A DNA stretch of 64,000 nt from Tetracentron sinense (lineage: Eukaryota > Streptophyta > Magnoliopsida > Trochodendrales > Trochodendraceae): NCBI GenBank assembly GCA_015143295.1, contig CM026556.1:23374547-23438546 (forward strand), written 5' to 3'. The notes under the pieces were generated by a model. The model saw only the letters and a list, made by a program, of their open reading frames with translations, searched no databases and was not told the origin of the DNA. Every line of letters starts with the position of its first letter. Position 1 is the stretch's first letter. The position numbers and the translations under genes were made by a program. Below, piece by piece: positions 23,785-33,897 of the stretch.

Positions 23785-26700
23785 TGTAAAGTCCATGTTT
23801 TTTGTGTTGGCATATTCCGATGTCAAAACAAGTGAATCTAGGTGTCTAGGTGTGTATCTTGTGTCGTTGTCATCAAGCATTCGCAAACAAGTGAAGTTGA
23901 AGACAGTTGAAGACTCGGTTTGATCATTTCTTTCATAGGATGGTAAGTGACCTAGATACCATGCTACCATAGTGGGAATTGACTTAGAATCATCCTAACA
24001 TGTTGCCTTAGGTGGTAAATGTCCTAGACTAACCATACGGACCCTCGGTGGTGAGATAAGCAGTGCAAAATTTGTTTAAAATTTTGAAATTTTTCAAAAA
24101 ACCAAGGTTGCTTGTTTTGGGCATATCTCCCAAACCGTAGCTCGGATTGTCGCGACCCAAAATAACCCCTAGGAGTTAGCGATACTTTGACTCGTGACCG
24201 TCGTATCATACCTCCAATATGATACATAAGGCACACATGAAAACCTGTCAGAGTACATAGACAACATAGCGGAAACGATTTATAATGCACAACGGAAACA
24301 AAATACACTAAACATAGCAGAAGCAAAGTAAACACCTATTACTTGGTCTACACGTGAACCAACAAAATATACATGTATGTAAATATCCAAAAAGGGTGGA
24401 GTGGACAAGCCCCACTCTCACTTAACAAAAATATCATGTATCCTTCTAAATCGATCAACAGAAATTGAAGTCACGACACCTATCTAACGAACCATCGTCT
24501 TGGTAGTGATCCATGGAAGGCTCCGAGTTGAAGTACTCTTCCTCTACCCATGGTTCCGTGCCACACAAATCAAAAGGAACCCGAGCACCTGCCAATGATA
24601 ACAAATATCGGCTTAGCGTGGAATACTCAGCGTATACAAACTAATAACAATAAAGCAATAATGGCATAGAACATGCGAATCATGGAGAATGAAATCCTTA
24701 AAACGTGTAAGAGCGTGGAAACCATGAAATAGCATGTGAGATGAGATCCGAAAATCAAAACCAAAGGCACTACCGTGTGAGTCAAGCGATAATCATAGTC
24801 TTGTGAGTTCATAGAGTTCATGGAGTTACTTAGAGTCATTTATGATCCGTAGAGACATAGAGCATAGAGCAAAACCATAGAGCCAATACCGTAGAGATAT
24901 TAGAGGATTTCATTCGTGATCCTTAAAGCTTGTGAGACGATCTTAGAGATATCATGGAGTTCTTGTGAGTGTGTATCATGATCCTTAGAGCTTGTGAACC
25001 GATCTTAGACAAATCATAGAGTTGCTTAGAATCATTCCTTATAAGTCATTTGTTCGAAAACCCTTTTTGTAGCATTGAGGAAATCCATGGAAAACATCGA
25101 TCCATGCGAGACATGTGAGCATATGAGCATAAAAGAGTACTAGCATATTTTGACACCCAAAAACTCTTAGAGGCATTACATCAAACACTTAAGAGTACAT
25201 CATAATGATAACTTACATCCAAGTATAACACAACCTTTCACCACATAAAAATCAAGGTACATATATAGTAGATAATAAGAAGAATAACCCAAGGTAACTA
25301 GTAGTATTGCAAGATTGGTAGTAGCGTGTATCTACCTTGAAGAATCAGTGACCTTGGTTCCAAAGGCTTGGAACACTTGAAGAATTTGAGTTCTTTGTTG
25401 AGAAACACCACAAGGAATGAAGGATCTTGATCTTCCTTTAAGCTTGAGCAACTCCTAGCTCACTCCTTCTTCTTCCTCTTCAAAAGCTCTCAAAATGGGG
25501 CACAAAGGATTTCTGAAACCCTAAGGCACGAACCCAGCCCTTATATAGGCAAAGGGTAGTGGCTAAAGTCTTAAACACCCTTAATGAAGAAAATCTGCGT
25601 ATGACCGATCGATCAGTGACTAACTGGTCGATCAGTGGTTTCAACCGAGAGATCAGTTGAAAACACCCTCTCTGAAATTTTTCCCTATACAAAAAAGTTA
25701 ACCGTTCGGCAGCTACCGAGCGATCGGTATAAGACCGGTCGATCAGAGGTTATCACTGAGCGATCGGTGGTCCCTTGTTTTCTGTAAAACCCTATTTTCA
25801 CTTCTTCAATCTTCTTCAAACCAATTCTAACACCCTCTTATGCTTCAAACACACTTCTTAAGAATATGTGGACCTATTAAGACATGCACGCCATAAACCC
25901 AAACACGTATATCAACATAAGGCCCATTAGTGTACAAAACCACACTTGAGCACTATTCACTACTTAGTGAAATGCGGACTCGGGGTTCTACATGGATTTT
26001 GCTCCATAATATGTCAAATCAACCGCATTGAAAAGAGCTACAACTTTTGTGAAGGGATCGAGAGCTGAAAACGAAGTTTTAATTTCGGTTTTCACCTTAG
26101 GGTCGACCCTGGTCGTTGAGGGTCGACCCTGAAGTGCTAAAAAAGTGTATGGCAAAAGTTGGCAGCAAGTTAAAATTTTGAGGGTCGGCCCCGAAGGATA
26201 CTTGGGTCGAACCAAGTGTACATTAAGGTCAACCCTGATATGGGAAATCATCCTAAACCATATTTTTGCTTTCCACTTTGGTTTTTATCCCTTTTAAGCA
26301 ACTTCTAAGCTTGGTTTTGCTTCCCTATAAAGTGTAAACCCCTCTAGTTCGTGGAGTACAACTTAGGAAGTGTGTGGAGAGTATTTTGAAGTTTCTCCAG
26401 AGGTCATAAAACCCATGGAATCTATTTTTCCCAACTCCTTTTGTCAGTGCATTAAACCTAGAGTTTACAAGTCAAAAGTTCCAATATTGTTTGTTTGGAC
26501 TTGTCCTTTGAAGGAGTCCATCTAGGTATTGATTTCTATCAAACCATCAAGCCGTTCTGGATAGAACACCTTGGCCGGAGTGTTTCGGAGCCTTTGCAAA
26601 GAAGATCGATCCAAGACGGATCGTGGTAGAGTGATTTGGTTAGTGGAATCCGAAGCCGTCATTGACGGAGATCGATCGGAAGATCATGGACTGTTTTCGA

Positions 26701-27102
26701 GACACAAAGAGAAGTACAAGCAGCTGCAGTTGATCATGGGACTTGAGAGTATGTGATGAATTTTTGAGGTGTGGAGGACTAAGAACTGAAGGATCCTGGT
26801 GTCGAGTCCGAAGGAGTCAAGTTCGAGTATTGTAAGTTCTTGTTTACTTTGTCTTAATGGATTCTCATGGCTGGACTAGGTCCCGTGGTTTTTCCCAGAA
26901 GGGTTTCCACATAAAAATCCTTGTGTTATGGTTTGCTTGGTTTTTAATTTCTGCACTTAAATTTTATCATCCCTTAAGCAAATAACTTAATTGTTAAAAT
27001 CATCAAAAGGGTAGATAGACTTTTAAGGAAACCGAACCATCCCCTTGAACTTATGAGATTCTCAACTCAAACATCGGATTTGAGGTTCACTGAGTTTTTC
27101 CA
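23785..27102 (+). mobile_element. Solo Copia LTR inside the gag remnant
   Basis: It begins tgtaaagtccatg and ends gagtttttcca. Flanks are atctt (23,780-23,784) and atcct (27,103-27,107), a target duplication with one mismatch. The gag tail reads on after it, confirming the insertion. It is interrupted by the solo LTR at 24,148-25,992; without it the LTR is about 1.47 kb. It is a diverged sibling of the Copia LTR at 27,197-28,445. A TATA box (ctataaag) lies near 26,316-26,323. Its variable middle holds gggtcgaccc palindromes. Confidence 0.88.
24148..25992. mobile_element. Solo LTR, 'tgtcgcgaccc' family, inside the Copia LTR
   Basis: 1,845 bp from tgtcgcgacccaaaat to ggggttctaca, flanked by cggat (24,143-24,147) and tggat (25,993-25,997), a duplication with one mismatch. 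The uninterrupted site is seen in the sibling Copia LTRs near 27,508 and 62,940. It has a TATA box (ttatatag, about 25,541) followed by six copies of a near-palindromic AC(C/T)G..CGATC.GT motif (25,597-25,770). Confidence 0.9.
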
Positions 27103-27196
27103 ATCCTCAAAGATCAAACCTAGTAAACCTTGCAAGAAGAATTTCAAGAGTAAGTCTTATAAGTTTGGTAAGAGATATGATAAAAATAAAAAGAAT
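27103..27196 (+). pseudogene. Copia gag remnant, basic tail
   Basis: This continues the frame broken at 23,784. The product is Lys-rich (SKIKPSKPCKKNFKSKSYK), typical of the region before the gag zinc finger. The 5 bp before the next LTR (agaat, 27,192-27,196) are the presumed target site of the second Copia element. Confidence 0.65.
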
Positions 27197-28445
27197 TATA
27201 AAGTCCATGTTTTAGTATTGGCTTATTCCATTGTCAAAATATTGAGTCTAGTGAATCTTGTGTCATGGCCTTCAAGCATTCAAGATAAGTGAAGATGAAG
27301 ACCGAAGAAGATCAGTTGAAGACATTCCGATCATAGCCTTCGTTTCACTCATAGGATGGTAAATGAACTAGATACAATGATACCTTAGGTAGAATTTAGC
27401 TTAGAATAACTATATGAACCTTAGGTGACTAGATATGCAGCCTTGAGAGGTGTTAGAGGGTCAAAGAAACCAAGGTTCGGTGTAAGGAGCATAACTCATT
27501 GACCGTAGCTCAGATTTTGACCCATAATATATCAAAACGACAGGAACGAAAAGATATACAACTTTTGTGAAGGAAGTTTATCAAAATTCTGATTTTTGGA
27601 AAAAATGATCGAACAGTTTTGGAACCGTTCGAACAGTGCTAGAACAGTTTAGTAAATCAACACCCGTAGCCGCAACCGTTCAAATGATGCCACAACCGTT
27701 CAAATGGTCTGCGCGTAAATAGACTTTTTCTCATATTAGAAGTCCATTTTTAAACCTATTTAAGGTGGGTTTGATTGCCCATTCGAACCTAAGAAGATGA
27801 GAGAGTTTAGAGAGAGTTTCTAAAGGACTATAAGGGTTTTCCAAACCCATTCTCCTCTCCTCTTCAACCCAAGAGATTGCAAGCCATTGATTTTTTCATT
27901 CTTGCTTGCTTGGGTATTCCTATTGTTTTGAAATCCAACTAGGGTATATTATTAATCAACCATCAACCCGTTCTTGTTAAGAACAATTGGCCGGTGTGAT
28001 CCGGAGCCTTTGCGTAGGAGATCGATCCGAGAAAGATCGTGGTTGTTGTGAAGATCTAGGAGGAGCATAAGCTATTGCGATAGATTGCGAGATTAGTGGG
28101 TTTGTGATTCTTTATCGAGGCGTGGAGGACTGATGATTGTTGTGTCGAGTCCGTTTGAGTACAGTTCGAGTCTTGTAAATATTTGTTTGTTCTTACTCTT
28201 AGTGATATCTCTTCGCTAGACTAGGTCCCGTGGTTTTTCTCGGAAGGGTTTCCACGTAAAAATCCTTTGTGTTGTGGTTTGATTGCCTTCTATATTTTCA
28301 TACTTTAATTTATCATCCCTTAATTAATAATTTGATTACATAATCTTAAAACTGGTGGATAGACTTGTAAGGAGACCTAGCCACCCCCTTAGGTTTGTGA
28401 GTTCTCAACTTAAACATTAGATTTGAAGTTCGCCGGAATTTTTCA
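27197..28445 (+). repeat. 5' LTR of the second Copia element
   Basis: 1,249 bp starting tataaagtcc (TG changed to TA) and ending ttttca, two bases before the primer site. It belongs to the family of 23,785-27,102 and 47,426/62,648-63,632. Its middle carries family-variable inverted motifs (gttcgaac type, about 27,605-27,715). It is not interrupted. Confidence 0.88.
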
Positions 28446-28447
28446 AT

Positions 28448-28459
28448 TGGTATCAGAGC
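28448..28459 (+). promoter_or_regulatory. tRNA-Met primer-binding site of the Copia element
   Basis: TGGTATCAGAGC, the classic initiator-tRNA-Met primer site of plant Copia elements, two bases after the LTR end. Confidence 0.95.
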
Positions 28460-28506
28460 AGGTTCACTAATTTATTAGTTCGATCTCATTCTTATATTTG
28501 GTGAAT

Positions 28507-28854
28507 ATGAATTTCCAAAGAGAGGGAGGATCCATATGTTGTCCTTCATTATTTGATGGGAATAATTATGCCTAATAGAAAGCTCGTATGAGAGCCTTTC
28601 TAAAATCTATGGATGAGAGAGTGGATCTCTGTTAATCAAGGTTAGACCCATCCAACAAAGACCATACATGACCTGGCCATCCCTAAACCTTCTTTTGAAT
28701 GGACCAATGTAGAAATTGAAAGTTGTAGATGGAATAATAAAGGTCTTAACACAATTTTCACGGTTGTCACACCCGAAGAATTTTGGTGTATTTCTAAATG
28801 TGACACCTCGAAGGAGACACGAGACATTCTTAAACTTACCTATGAAGGGACTAC
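28507..28854 (+). pseudogene. Copia gag, N-terminal part (split by Ogre-B)
   Basis: ATG at 28,507 opens MNFQREGGSICCPSLFDGNN, the start of a UBN2-type gag (expected FDGxNYxxWKxRM). The next codons are TAA TAG where Tyr-Trp is expected, then KARMRAFLKSMDERV, a stop and a frameshift. The second half reads to TRDILKLTYEGTT, where Ogre-B is inserted. The frame resumes at 45,632. The pattern places the copy in a Copia lineage with a long gag; the lineage name is uncertain. Confidence 0.85.
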
Positions 28855-31198
28855 TATAAGCACCCAATTTTTACACCTTTTTTAACTATGGTTAACCTCC
28901 CCACCCAAACCCTACCCTTAGGACTAAACCCTAGGTGACCCTAGCCTAACCCTAGAGCCATTAAGGCTTAAACCCTAAAGGCCCATGGCTTATAGGGCCT
29001 GACCCTTAGCCTCAAGCCCACAAGGCCGAAAAGACCCTAGAACAAACTCCCATAACCTGTATGTGCGGGGCCCAGCCCAATTCAAACAGATCCCATAATG
29101 TCGGTAGAGGATCTACCGACATTATTTTTTGGCCTTGCTTCAGGCTGTCGGTAGATCTTCTACCAACAGTATGTGAGTACCGAGTTTGCAGTCTGCGAAC
29201 ACCCTGCACACTCAACCTTCACCTTAACTCTCCCTTCAGGCTCCTCACACGACCTCCCCTTGGTCCAATACCATTTCCCCTCTTCTCCTTAAAACCCTTT
29301 TAGGTCCCTAGTCTTCTCCTCTATAAAACCCAATGCCTTCACCGGTAAAACGAGTTGCACTTTTTGAAGTAGAATCCCTGTTGCAAAAAAAAAACCGTGT
29401 TCCTCAGCCTCTCCCCTCCCCTGGTCTTGATCCCAGGACTCGCCTAGACCTACCTCTCCCCTCCCCTATTCGTGTAGCACCACCAGGACGTACCACCGCC
29501 GTGCACAGACCACCTCTCATTTCGGTGGAAGCAGAGCATTCGGGTAAGGTCATCCCCTACCCTCATTTTCTCCTTTTGTAATCAATGTGTGCCCCTGGTC
29601 ATCTCCAGGAGACGTTTTTATTACTTTTTTGGTGTGTAGATAGCATCCAAAACCCATACAAGGTGTTCACTCATCTAAACCATAGGTGTGGTGAACCCCT
29701 ATGGGTGTTCCCATTTCTCAGAGCATCGCAAGCCATCACAGAACCTTCTGGGGGTCCCTCAGATCATGAGGGAACTCCTAGTGACCTCTGTGCACAGCCC
29801 CCATGGGCAGAAACCTGGTTTTCAAAAAAATCAAGAATGGTAGTAATTCCAGTAACGCCATTCCTGGTAAAGCCTGTTTTCTTTTTGTTGGTGAACATTT
29901 TACCGACATCCTGTTTTGGCCTAGTTTTGTATTAGCGGTAGAATAACTACCGCCAATATGTTGTTTCTATCACAGTAACTTTGCAACGTTGTGGGGCCCA
30001 CTCCAGGCATCCCCTTGGGCCCACACTGGACTCAGAAGACTCTCAGGAATCCCTTCTACACTCCCATGCCTACAAATCACCCTGGGTTACAGCTTAACCC
30101 TAGTTAACAGAGGCAGAAACACAGTTCAAAAACACTACCTTTAGTGTCGGTAATCTAATTACCAACATTAACTTTGTTTTTATTCTGAGCTTTTCAAGGG
30201 GCTCAGGCCTAATAGGAGGCCACTTTAGGCCCTGCCTAGCCCCCTAGGTCCACCTCAGACTTTACCAGACCCTTAACCATGGTTAAATACACCTTCGGTT
30301 AACATTTAACCGTGGTTAAGCACCCCTTAACCCTACAAACTTTGGAAAACTAAACAAAAATTCCTAAAAATGTAATTGAACCATAAAACTTACTTTGGCC
30401 CTCTCCCTAACCCTGGTTAGCAATCCTAACCACAGTTAGAACCCCTTTTAACCGCGGTTAGTAACCCTAATCACAGTTAAGTTCGGTTTACGGCCTACCG
30501 GGCCTAAAAACCAAGTCTACCGGACCTCCCCTTAGCCTACTGGGCTACACATCACATCCCCTTAACTATGGTTAGCAACCTTAACTATAGTTAGTTCGTT
30601 CTAAACCCGGTTAGCAACCCTAACCTGGGCCGAACACCATCCTAGTCTACCGGACTACCCCCCCCTAAGCCTACCGGGCTTGAATACCATGCACTTGACC
30701 CTCCTCAGTCAACCAAACCCTAGTCTACCAAACTAGTCCATGTTAGCCACCCTTAGTACACACACACATGCCCCTACCCTTGGCACAGGCTCACGTGCCA
30801 GAACTACGCTCGGTCTAATCTCACCCTGTGAGTACGTAGGCAGCCCAACACGGGCCCGACCAGTTAGCTTTTCCTTTCTTAGATTAGTGTTAACTTAAAC
30901 ACTCCGGTATTTTAATCAAGATTAAAATTTATTTGGCTTAAACCCGGGGAGTACGGAACCATTGTAAAACGGAAGCCTCGGGGTACCAAACACCTTCCTC
31001 GGACTTAACCGAACCCCTTACCCTGATCTCACTCGCAGACCAAGACCTTATCCAAACTCGGGGGACTTATCCCTTCTGAATGAATAGGTGGGGACTCTTA
31101 AATGATGAAACCCTTTCACACTCTTGAGGGTACATAGGTAATTCCACCATCATCATCCATCCTTTTGTGAGTGGGAGGGAAAATTCCCGATGCTCATA
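28855..31198 (+). repeat. Ogre-B 5' LTR
   Basis: 2,344 bp, ends tataag...ctcata, so both terminal dinucleotides have changed (TG to TA, CA to TA). It holds TGTCGGTA hairpins at 29,099-29,125 and 29,146-29,170, a TATA box at 29,322-29,328, and many TTAACC/GGTTAA motifs at 30,260-30,640. Confidence 0.95.
29322..29328 (+). promoter_or_regulatory. TATA box of Ogre-B 5' LTR
   Basis: TATAAAA in 'ctataaaacccaatgcc'. Matching boxes: TATATAAA at 43,763-43,770 in the 3' LTR, and the Ogre-A LTR boxes. Confidence 0.6.
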
Positions 31199-31202
31199 GC
31201 TC

Positions 31203-31219
31203 TGGCGACTCTACTGGCG
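31203..31219 (+). promoter_or_regulatory. Primer-binding site of Ogre-B
   Basis: TGGCGACTCTACTGG starts 4 bp after the LTR, the same site and spacing as in Ogre-A. It is likely tRNA-Arg type. Confidence 0.75.
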
Positions 31220-32077
31220 ATTTCATTATTCATGGTTCAACCAGGAACCCAGGTTTAAGCCAACTAAACCTAAATCTTGATTAAAATGCCTAAGCATTTA
31301 ACTTAACACTAATCATTTTACATCTTTTGGTTAATTGTGTACTGTGCATCTATGCATGTCATAGTAATGTAATTATCTCATTTAACCCAATAGACATGCT
31401 TATTACGTTAACGGCTGCTGGATGATCATCCTCAGTGTCAGTGACTTAAACGTCTTGGAGGTCTGTGGAGTTACTCCTGTCAGGTGATTACCCTCAAAGA
31501 AAGATTCTGAACGCTCCCGCTTACACCAATCGTCCCTTTTCGGGTATGTTCTATACCGGGGAGTCACATATACGGTGTTAAGTGATCCCCCATCCTGCTA
31601 GGAACACAATTGCATCAAATCAACATTCATACATGTAGTCTAAGCCAGGGTATAGCCTACAAGCAGCCCATCCAGGGAAGGCTATTATAAACCCTAACCT
31701 GCTTGCACCCAATACCTGTCATCAATCATGGTTGACTACCTGGGCACATTCTACCCGGATAACCACCCACCCAGGGGCATGTAATGAGCCAAACCTATGC
31801 TTGTAATAAACTACATCTAACCCTACTTCCCGTCACAGCATATGTGGTCCAAATCCCAGGTAGACAGGCCTTTAATGGGCCTGTCCCAACCTTGATCTGA
31901 TAGGTCCCTCGGTTTCCAACAACCTGGGCTAAAGCACGTCGGACCTCCGTCCGTCTGCCCTATCGGATCACATATGCCTCGTCACACCCAACCAAAATCA
32001 AAAAATATTATATCATTATTTTGCATCCCATCTGCATGCACAGTACACTCACAGTCTGTATACTATTATTCAGGTAG
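31220..32077 (+). other. Ogre-B leader
   Basis: Untranslated leader before ORF1, homologous to 16,919-17,783 in the other orientation. No gene seen. Confidence 0.7.
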
Positions 32078-33762
32078 ATGGCAGGTCCTTCAGGGATTGT
32101 TCAGTCAATGGGTCGACCATTAAGACCCGTGCATCTAACTTCTCAAGGGGCATGTAACAACAACCTCCATGAAGTAATTGGGGCTTTCACCTCAAGTCAG
32201 CGTCTCGTTTGGGCTCAATACTACAAAATTGTTACTATCCTAGACCTATCTGTGGTTAACCCAGACTCGCGCCTCATGAATGCTGCTATCAAATGTTGGA
32301 GCCCATCTCACATGGTATTCCGTTTTGGTAAGAACGAGTTCTGCCCAACATTGGAAGAGATTCAGCGTATTTTAGGGTTAAACATGGATGGCAAAGCCAT
32401 AGTACTGTGCTACAAGATAACATATTAGGCAAACTTATCCAAGTTCTTGCATATCAAGCCTGCCTGCTTGCAGTCTGGTCCTAACGGCTCTTTTGATCAG
32501 ATACTTGTGTCTTTTCTCAAAAAGAGGTACAAGCGTAAGTGGAATCCTGACTCTATTTCAGCGGAACTTCTCGGTCTCAATGCCCTTACACTGATAGCCA
32601 TGTCTCAGTTGGTATTCCCAAGGTACCGCTCACTTATCGAAGCAGGTCTGGTCAGGATCGTCAAGGATATGCACAACTCCTGCTCAGTTATACCAGTCAT
32701 CCTAGCAGAGCTTCTCAGGACTCCCTACCAGTCCGCAGACCGCAGAAAGGGCATATTCCATGCCAGTACACCTCTCCTACACCTCTGGTTGATAAGTAAT
32801 TTGCCTACAATCATATGAGTACTAGATGGCATCCGCGATGCGTACAGTCTACCTCAGAAGATTTCTCAGAATCAAGACCCGATAGCAACTACGGACGTTG
32901 GAGAGCTCTACTAGCTTCTCCAAGACCTATCAGAGGAAGAAATCACTTAGCAATGCGATTGGCTTGTACTGAATAGGCTACCTTGTGTTATCATCACTGG
33001 TAGACGATGCATGATTCTTGCTGGTCTAATAGGTTCTGCAGTCTATACACCACTTCGAGTCCTCCGACAGTTTGGACTCCCTTAGCGTATCCCAGGGACA
33101 GACCGGCAGGAAAATGATTGGATCACTTTTACAGTGCATTCAGACACTTCCAAGCAGCTTGGCGCAGCTCCAAACGAGACCAGTGGTCGGACTTTATGGT
33201 TACATCAGGACCACCGACCAACTCAGCATACCAACAGTGGGTAGATAATCCTGACATTCTACCCGGCATGTCTGTACCTAGGGAATTGCCCACACCAGTC
33301 GCAGCTCCATCACAAGGAACCATACCCTTAGCCGAGATGGTGGTTCCCTGGACAGACTTCTTCCTGGAGAGACAGCTCCAAATCCAGCAGAAATGGAAAA
33401 GGCTACGGAAAGCCCAGCATGCATTCAGGCAGCAGGAAGCGGAACAAGGTCGTGAACTCCAAGCCGTACAAGAACAGGTTGAACAATTGGATCAGACAAT
33501 CCAGTCTCTTCACAGGAAACGCAGAGGTGACGCTAGGGAAGCAGCCGTCATCCGGGCCCAACTTCACTTCCACCAAGAGCAGCTTGATAATACAAAGGCG
33601 AAGATGACCTCCCGTATCCAACAATTTGGATACCGCATGTTCAAAGCTACAGAAACCCATATGCACATGGAGGTTGAAGTCACATCCCTCCAGCAACAGA
33701 TCACGGATCTTAAGGGTGTGCCCCGGCCACTTGACTTTGCGATCCCCGAAGGGCTTGCGTAG
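32078..33762 (+). pseudogene. Ogre-B ORF1, unknown function, broken
   Basis: ORF1 of Ogre-type elements, role unknown. Start at the ATG at 32,078 (MAGPSGIVQSMGRPLRPVHL). The globular part covers 32,078-32,818 with a stop after YKITY and another after LPTII. A frameshift near 33,100 leads into an open piece 33,118-33,762. That part holds WTDFFLERQLQIQQKWKRL and then a long heptad-like, Gln/Glu-rich stretch, a probable coiled coil of about 120 residues, ending IPEGLA. A TAG after GELY stands for CAG in Ogre-A. About 561 codons in all, similar to Ogre-A. Confidence 0.85.
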
Positions 33763-33897
33763 GATCAAGTCTTTTTTTCTTTTGAGTCTTACTATCCCTG
33801 TACTCACTGCACTCTTCATGCAACAATCCTATTTTTCTAGCATCTGCTTCTTGTCATCATGCATAATAATGATTAGTCGTTGCATTCTTTTCAGTTC

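Noticed and set aside
29061..29935. Plus-strand frames of 80-116 codons
   Set aside because: They lie inside the Ogre-B 5' LTR; the equivalent region of the 3' LTR does not keep them consistently.
33129..33323. Minus-strand frames across Ogre-B ORF1
   Set aside because: Antisense shadows of the conserved coiled-coil reading on the plus strand.
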